A DNA stretch of 64,000 bases, taken from positions 288,253 through 352,252 of the forward strand of contig CBFIBS010000001.1 of NCBI GenBank assembly GCA_965660945.1. Reading direction: 5' to 3'. This DNA comes from UBA7985 sp002711265. Lineage in GTDB: Bacteria; Pseudomonadota; Alphaproteobacteria; UBA7985. A program made the position numbers and the translations under genes. The notes below the pieces were generated by a model. That model saw only the letters and a program-made list of their open reading frames with translations, did not search any database and was not told the DNA's origin. Shown here piece by piece: positions 59,520 through 64,000 of the stretch (positions are counted from its first letter, which is position 1; each line of letters begins with the position of its first letter).

Positions 59520-60416
59520 ATGATACGTGCTCAAAACTTAGATGAATGGGTGGAAGTTAGTAAAAAAACAGGCGAAATATTTGCAGCTTCTATGGAAAAA
59601 TTAGAAGATTTCGCGCCGCGCGCTTCAGACGTTTTTATTTCCCCGTTTGGTAAGTCGGGCACTACGTGGCTTCAGCAAATTACGCATGGCCTGCGCTCTC
59701 ATGGGGATATGTCCTTTGAAGAAATAACCGAAGTTACGCCGTGGATTGAGATTGCTGACGCTTTTGGCTGGGACTTGAGTGCCGACCACAGTTTTTCGCC
59801 ACGGATATTCAAGAGCCACATGGACTATGCGAGTATCCCAAAAGGCGGAAAGTACATTGTTAGTTTTCGCAACCCTTTGACCCAGATTGTGTCATTCTAC
59901 AGATTTATGGAAAACTGGTGGTTTGAGGAGGGTGCGGTGTCCTTGGAAGAATTCGCGCACGAAATCACGCTGAAGGACCCAGCGGCTTCTGGCTACTTTT
60001 TTCACCTTGGAACGTGGATAGCACAGCATGAAAATCCCAACGTTCTTTTGCTCACTTATGAAGGCATGCTGGCAGACTTTGATAGTTGCCTGAACCGGAT
60101 TGCTCAATTCCTGAAGATCGATCTTGATGACGAATTGCGTCGAATTATCACCAAGCAGTCTTCGCGCGCGTTCATGCTTGAACACCGGACCCAATTCGAT
60201 GAACACCTTAATGCACAGCGCTTTGAGGCGTTGGGCCTGACCGCAGCCAACCCCACGACCTCTAAAGTTACTAAAGGAACACCAAATACTGATCGCTACT
60301 ATGTTTCGGATATTTTGCGGAAAAAGATGGAGGCGACTTGGACTGCGACCATTGGCGAAGAACACGGTATTGCGACCTACCGCGATTTGAGGAAGCGGAT
60401 TGAGAGCGCGATATAG
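59520..60416 (+). CDS. PAPS-dependent sulfotransferase family protein
   Basis: Transfers sulfate from 3'-phosphoadenylyl sulfate to a hydroxyl or amine. The 298-residue protein has the 5'-phosphosulfate loop SPFGKSGTTW (41-50, K45), a candidate catalytic H100 in FKSHMD, and the 3'-phosphate site FRNPLTQIVSFYRF (R117, S125). It ends with KVTKGTPNTDRYYV, a family-typical C-terminal segment. The substrate is unknown. ATG 59520 follows AAGGA; a TTG two codons earlier is possible. Base composition is clearly more AT-rich than the housekeeping genes on both sides, and it lies in the patch after tRNA-Asn, so acquisition by transfer is likely. PAPS supply would need APS kinase, not in this window. 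Confidence 0.88.
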   Translation: MIRAQNLDEWVEVSKKTGEIFAASMEKLEDFAPRASDVFISPFGKSGTTWLQQITHGLRSHGDMSFEEITEVTPWIEIADAFGWDLSADHSFSPRIFKSHMDYASIPKGGKYIVSFRNPLTQIVSFYRFMENWWFEEGAVSLEEFAHEITLKDPAASGYFFHLGTWIAQHENPNVLLLTYEGMLADFDSCLNRIAQFLKIDLDDELRRIITKQSSRAFMLEHRTQFDEHLNAQRFEALGLTAANPTTSKVTKGTPNTDRYYVSDILRKKMEATWTATIGEEHGIATYRDLRKRIESAI

Positions 60417-60674
60417 AACGTTACATCTGTTTGCACCGGGTACCGCTGACCCCGCGCATGCTTGAGATCCTAACCGAAGCGAAACACTATGCAGCAGACT
60501 GCGGCACGCACCAATACTGCGACTGCTCTGAGAACCCGACCCCGCCCAGATTGGGCGCACCGATGCGTGCTTCAAACACCGAAACGAGTGTCTTTGATAA
60601 GTGAAGCTTGCACCCGAGGGGCTGAGCGACCAAGTCCTTCATAGCACCATTCATTATTTGTCGAGCACGTCCCC

Positions 60675-61577
60675 ATGCCCCTGATCCGCACAGCATTTCT
60701 GATGGCCTTTATGACCGCTCTGTTCATGGGGGTGGGTTGGCTGCTCGGGGGTGCCAGCGGCGCGCTCATCGCCTTGGCCGTTGCCGCCGTCATGAACCTG
60801 CTGACCTGGTGGAACTCCGACAGGCTGGTCTTGAGCCTGCACGGCGCTAAGCCCGCCGAAGAAACGCACAGCCAGCTCCGGGATATGACGGCCGACCTCG
60901 CAGCAGCAGCAAATATGCCAACCCCGGCGGTTTACATCCTTGAAACGGATCAGCCTAACGCCTTCGCCACAGGACGGAGCCCCGATCGTGCCGCCGTGGC
61001 CGTCACCACAGGCCTCATGCAAGCTCTCAACAAGAATGAGCTGGCAGCCGTGATCGCCCACGAGCTTGCCCACATCCGCAACCACGACACGCTGATCATG
61101 ACCGTCACCGCGACCTTCGCGGGCGCGATTTCGATGCTTGCCAATTTCGCCCTGTTCTTCGGCGGGGGACGCAACCGGCAGATGGGCCTGGTCGGCACGC
61201 TGGCACTCATGATCCTCGCGCCATTGGCCGCTACATTGGTGCAGATGGCGATCAGTCGAACGCGCGAATACGAAGCCGATCGTGTCGGAGCCGAGATTTG
61301 CGGCAATCCGCTCTGGCTTGCCTCCGCCCTGCAGCGGATCGAGCAGATGGCCAGCCGCATCGACAACCATGCCGCTGAGCGATCACCCGCGACCGCGCAC
61401 CTGTTCATCATCAATCCGCTGCACGCCCACAGGCACGACAATCTGTTCGCGACCCACCCGAAGACAGCCAACCGTGTGGCAGCGCTTGAGCGAATGGCCG
61501 GGAACGCCGGGCTGAAGCAGGCGACCTCGGGCAAGCGCGCGCAGCGCTCGCCGGTGCCCAACATCCGCACGCGATAG
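60675..61577 (+). CDS. htpX: membrane zinc metalloprotease HtpX
   Basis: Inner-membrane protease that degrades misfolded membrane proteins under stress. The 300-residue protein has two N-terminal helices (AFLMAFMTALFMGVGWLLGG; ALIALAVAAVMNLLTWW), the zinc site HELAH (about 128-132), two more helices (GAISMLANFALFF; LALMILAPLAATLVQMAI), and the third ligand glutamate in REYEADRVGA. Length and order fit HtpX well. ATG 60675 is the first start. A hairpin lies directly after the stop. Confidence 0.95.
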   Translation: MPLIRTAFLMAFMTALFMGVGWLLGGASGALIALAVAAVMNLLTWWNSDRLVLSLHGAKPAEETHSQLRDMTADLAAAANMPTPAVYILETDQPNAFATGRSPDRAAVAVTTGLMQALNKNELAAVIAHELAHIRNHDTLIMTVTATFAGAISMLANFALFFGGGRNRQMGLVGTLALMILAPLAATLVQMAISRTREYEADRVGAEICGNPLWLASALQRIEQMASRIDNHAAERSPATAHLFIINPLHAHRHDNLFATHPKTANRVAALERMAGNAGLKQATSGKRAQRSPVPNIRTR

Positions 61578-61578
61578 C

Positions 61579-61595
61579 CGCGCTCACCCAGCGCG
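61579..61595 (+). terminator. hairpin after htpX
   Basis: CGCGCT/AGCGCG (61579-61584 with 61590-61595) forms a perfect 6-bp stem with a 5-nt loop, beginning 2 bp after the htpX stop. No T tract follows, so it may only protect the 3' end. Confidence 0.4.
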
Positions 61596-61713
61596 ATAAT
61601 CCCACAGTTCAACCCACGGTCAGACTGTGCCATGTGTGGGGGTCAGGTGAGGCTGCCTTGCGGAACAGACGCGCGGCCGCTCGCCTGCGCGAACCACGTG
61701 GCGGACGAAGAGA

Positions 61714-63747
61714 ATGCCAAACGACCCCCTGCTGGAACCCTTTCAGCTGCGTCACCTGCCGCTGCGCAATCGGATCATCAGCACCGCACACGCGCCAGCT
61801 TTTGCTGAAGATGGCCAACCGCGGGACCGCTACCGGCTGTACCACGAAGAAAAAGCCAAGGGCGGGGTGGCGCTGACCATCATCGGCGGCTCTACGAACA
61901 TCGCGCCCGACAGCCCGTCTGTCTTCGGCCAGCTCTACGCTGGTGACGACAGCGTGATCCCGTGGTTTCGGCGACTGACCGATGGGGTGAGATCACAGGG
62001 CGCCGCCGTCATGTGCCAGATCACCCACATGGGCCGGCGCACCACGTGGGATCAGGCGCATTGGCTGCCGGTGGCAGGGCCGTCGGGAACCCGCGAGCGC
62101 GCCCACCGCGCCTTTCCCAAAGCCATGGAACTTGAGGACATGGAGCGCATCGTGCAGCAGTTCGCAGAGGCTGCAGCCCGATGCCAGCAAGGCGGGTTCG
62201 ACGGGATTGAACTGCTCTCCCACTCGCACATGCTGGGGCAGTTTCTCTCGCCGCTGGTGAACCGGCGGGATGACCACTACGGCGGCAGTCTGGAAAACCG
62301 CCTGCGCCTGACCTTCGAGGTGCTGGCGGAGGTTCGAAAGGTTGTCGGAGCCGAGTTCATTCTCGGGATGCGGATCACGGGTGACGAACTCAAAAAAGAC
62401 GGCCTGTCCGCCGATGAATGCGTGAAGGTCGCTGAATACCTTGAGCAAAGCGGTTCAGTGGACTTCCTCAATATCCTTGCGGGCGCGCCCTACGATGATC
62501 TGGGTCTGGCCGGCTGGGTGCCGCCCATGGGCATGCCGGCGGCGGCCCACATCACCGTCGCCGGCCGTATTCGGCAGGCGGTTGATCTGCCCATCCTGCA
62601 CGCTGGCGGCATGGCCGATGTTGCCACAGCCCGGCACGCGGTCGGCGGCGGGCACGTCGACCTCGTCGGCATGACCCGCGCGCAGATTGCCGACCCGCAT
62701 CTAGTCGCCAAGCTACAGCGCGGTGAAGAAGCCCGCATCCGCCCCTGCGTCGGCCTGGGTTACTGCGTCGACCGGGTGAACCAGGGTAAGGACGCGGTCT
62801 GCGGGCACAACGCCGCCACTGGCCGCGAAGCGCAGCTCCCCCACTTTCACGAAAAATCTGAGCGCAGGCTCCGGGCGGTCGTCGTCGGGGGCGGCCCTGC
62901 CGGGCTGGAAGCTGCACGAATCCTCGCTGAGCGGGGGCATGACGTTACCCTCATGGAGGCGGGAAGCGCCTTGGGTGGGCAACTGCGACTGGCATCCGGC
63001 AGCCCGACACGTGCGCAGGTTTGGGGGGTGGCTGACTGGCTGATCAGCGAAGTGCAGCGTCTCAACATCGACGTTCAGCTCAACACCTTTGCCGAAGAAG
63101 AAGAGGTTCTGGGGCTGTCCCCGGACGTGGTCATCGTCGCCACCGGCGGTTGGCCAGAACCCGATGAGTACGAGGGCGCTGAGCTTGCCCTATCGAGCTG
63201 GGACGTGCTGTCCGGCGAAGCGACCCTGACGGGTGAAGTCCTGCTGCTCGACGAAGGCGGCGACCAGCCCGCGCTGGTCTGCGCCGAGGCTCTGGCGCAG
63301 AGCGGCTGTAGCGTCGAGCTGGTCACGCCGGATCGCACAATCGCGCATGATCTCGGCCCCACCAACTCAGCTGTATTTCTGAAGTCACTGGCGGGCTTGG
63401 GTGTTGGTTTCTCGTGCTTTGAGGAAATCGAGAAAATAGAGAAGGCCGGTAACCGCAAGGCCGTCACCCTGCGCCATGTTCTGACCGGCGAAAGCCGCGT
63501 GCGCACCGTCGATCATTGTGTTGTCGAGCGGGGGCTGACCCCGAACGACGGGCTGTTTTTCGCCCTTAAACCGAAGTCAATCAACCGGGGCCAAGTCGAT
63601 CATCAGACGTTGATCAACGGCGGAAGTGCCTTCGGGGAGGATCAATTCGGCGAAGGATTTGTTCTGGCGCGTATTGGAGACGCCATCGCCGGGCGGAACA
63701 TTCATGCTGCGGTGCTCGACGCTATAAGGACCTGCAAGGACCTCTAA
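61714..63747 (+). CDS. TMADH-family flavoprotein, N-methylproline demethylase-like
   Basis: A 677-residue enzyme of the old-yellow-enzyme plus NAD(P)-domain type. The N-terminal FMN barrel has PFQLRHLPLRNRIISTAH (about 9-26), QITHMGRRTTWD and SHSHMLGQFLSPLVNRR. The iron-sulfur region CVGLGYC...C gives C345, C351 and C363, but Leu replaces the second cysteine (position 348) of trimethylamine dehydrogenase. The C-terminal half has the FAD/NAD fold VVVGGGPAGLEAARIL (about 389-404). The STAHAPAFAEDGQPRDRYRLYH segment and the iron-sulfur region resemble N-methylproline demethylase of stachydrine breakdown. A 2,4-dienoyl-CoA reductase or dimethylamine enzyme is less likely. ATG 61714 has GAAGAGA before it. 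Confidence 0.82.
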   Translation: MPNDPLLEPFQLRHLPLRNRIISTAHAPAFAEDGQPRDRYRLYHEEKAKGGVALTIIGGSTNIAPDSPSVFGQLYAGDDSVIPWFRRLTDGVRSQGAAVMCQITHMGRRTTWDQAHWLPVAGPSGTRERAHRAFPKAMELEDMERIVQQFAEAAARCQQGGFDGIELLSHSHMLGQFLSPLVNRRDDHYGGSLENRLRLTFEVLAEVRKVVGAEFILGMRITGDELKKDGLSADECVKVAEYLEQSGSVDFLNILAGAPYDDLGLAGWVPPMGMPAAAHITVAGRIRQAVDLPILHAGGMADVATARHAVGGGHVDLVGMTRAQIADPHLVAKLQRGEEARIRPCVGLGYCVDRVNQGKDAVCGHNAATGREAQLPHFHEKSERRLRAVVVGGGPAGLEAARILAERGHDVTLMEAGSALGGQLRLASGSPTRAQVWGVADWLISEVQRLNIDVQLNTFAEEEEVLGLSPDVVIVATGGWPEPDEYEGAELALSSWDVLSGEATLTGEVLLLDEGGDQPALVCAEALAQSGCSVELVTPDRTIAHDLGPTNSAVFLKSLAGLGVGFSCFEEIEKIEKAGNRKAVTLRHVLTGESRVRTVDHCVVERGLTPNDGLFFALKPKSINRGQVDHQTLINGGSAFGEDQFGEGFVLARIGDAIAGRNIHAAVLDAIRTCKDL

Positions 63748-63763
63748 TACAAATCAAGCCTTG

Positions 63764-63879
63764 CCCATGCTCAGGGTTGCTCAAGGGCAACCCCTGATGC
63801 GCCACCATTTCCTCTCACCACACATGTAGAACTAAAACTGTTTATTTTCCGCAGGTTATACCCATCAATTGAGCATGGG
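63764..63879. repeat. 10-bp inverted repeat enclosing a hairpin
   Basis: CCCATGCTCA (63764-63773) and its perfect inverse TGAGCATGGG (63870-63879) flank 96 bp. Directly inside the left arm is a 7-bp hairpin GGGTTGC/GCAACCC (63774-63780 with 63787-63793), which could end transcription of the demethylase gene. No gene is inside. Confidence 0.6.
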
Positions 63880-63936
63880 TAGCGATGCAACCGCCAAGCA
63901 GAAGGCCTGCACCATCTCGATTGAGCTAGGAGCGCG

Positions 63937-64000
63937 ATGGCAACGCTGAGGATGATCGACTATCCACCGTTGCAAAACGAGGAACCGCAGTCTCGGAATG
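63937..64000 (+). CDS. start of a gene cut by the right edge
   Basis: ATG 63937 follows TAGGAGCGCG, a good ribosome site, and codes MATLRMIDYPPLQNEEP and onward to the window end without a stop. Only 21 codons are visible. I do not recognise the product. The 189 bp upstream are free of genes, so it may have its own promoter. Confidence 0.5.
   Translation, partial: MATLRMIDYPPLQNEEPQSRN

Noticed and set aside
60458..60604. 48-codon open frame with several cysteines after the sulfotransferase
   Set aside because: No ribosome site, no family and a short length; could be chance or a fragment.
58405..60674. Intact integrated prophage or element
   Set aside because: No integrase, replication or structural genes and no visible attachment-site repeat of the tRNA end.

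Overview
The window is GC-rich, densely coded bacterial DNA that looks alphaproteobacterial and probably marine. The reasons are the rlpA-dac-tmk-holB-metG run, a membrane urate oxidase with a fused cytochrome c, a cupin of the DMSP-lyase family, and several genes that look like breakdown of methylated osmolytes. The genus cannot be read from the sequence. There is no CRISPR array, intact prophage, integrase or complete insertion sequence. One assembly gap of ten N lies at 58883-58892 and breaks a gene.

Layout. 1-2.5 kb (minus): an acyl-CoA synthetase cut by the left edge, galE and a stand-alone HAD phosphatase. 2.7-5.6 kb: leuC-leuD facing cysH. 5.9-12.6 kb (minus): a tight catabolic operon of a dimethylglycine/sarcosine dehydrogenase-like flavoprotein, a zinc-free-type MDR oxidoreductase, a cis-3-hydroxyproline dehydratase-like enolase and a class III aminotransferase, with a carboxymuconolactone decarboxylase-like gene upstream. 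12.8-19.0 kb: PQQ aldose dehydrogenase, puuD, a PhyH-type oxygenase, a CIA30 protein and the pseudouridine pair psuK-psuG. 19.0-21.9 kb: a DMSP-lyase-family cupin divergent from an RpiR regulator and a Rieske oxygenase. 22.1-24.7 kb: csp, a DEAD-box helicase and a gluconokinase with no ordinary start codon. 24.7-25.1 kb: a non-coding run of six hairpins. 25.2-32.4 kb (minus): an unusually long glutamate synthase (gltB) followed 14 bp later by a CysJ-type diflavin reductase. 32.6-37.4 kb (minus): a complete type I secretion apparatus. 38.1-47.5 kb: recO, a GT39 glycosyltransferase, ahcY with a clear terminator, recJ, a 2OG-Fe(II) enzyme of the HalD/BesD family, a membrane desaturase and hom. 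47.8-51.8 kb: rmuC, a small membrane protein, a lipid kinase and a phosphotransferase. 51.8-58.1 kb (minus): metG, an unknown secreted protein, holB, tmk, dac and rlpA. 58.3-60.4 kb: tRNA-Asn followed by an AT-rich patch with a gapped gene and a sulfotransferase. 60.7-64 kb: htpX, an N-methylproline demethylase-like flavoprotein, and the first 21 codons of a further gene.

How the genes fit together. Three separated loci (5.9-12.6, 19.0-21.9 and 61.7-63.7 kb) could serve one theme: stepwise N-demethylation and ring processing of betaines such as proline betaine or a hydroxyproline betaine. The Rieske enzyme would take the first methyl, the TMADH-like and DMGDH-like enzymes later ones, and the enolase would dehydrate a hydroxyproline. 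That is inference from families and neighbourhood. The points I would check first are the gltB-cysJ pair, because gltB has an altered iron-sulfur loop, a C-terminal extension and no gltD beside it, and the HalD/BesD-family enzyme, which keeps the Asp ligand expected of a hydroxylase and not a halogenase.
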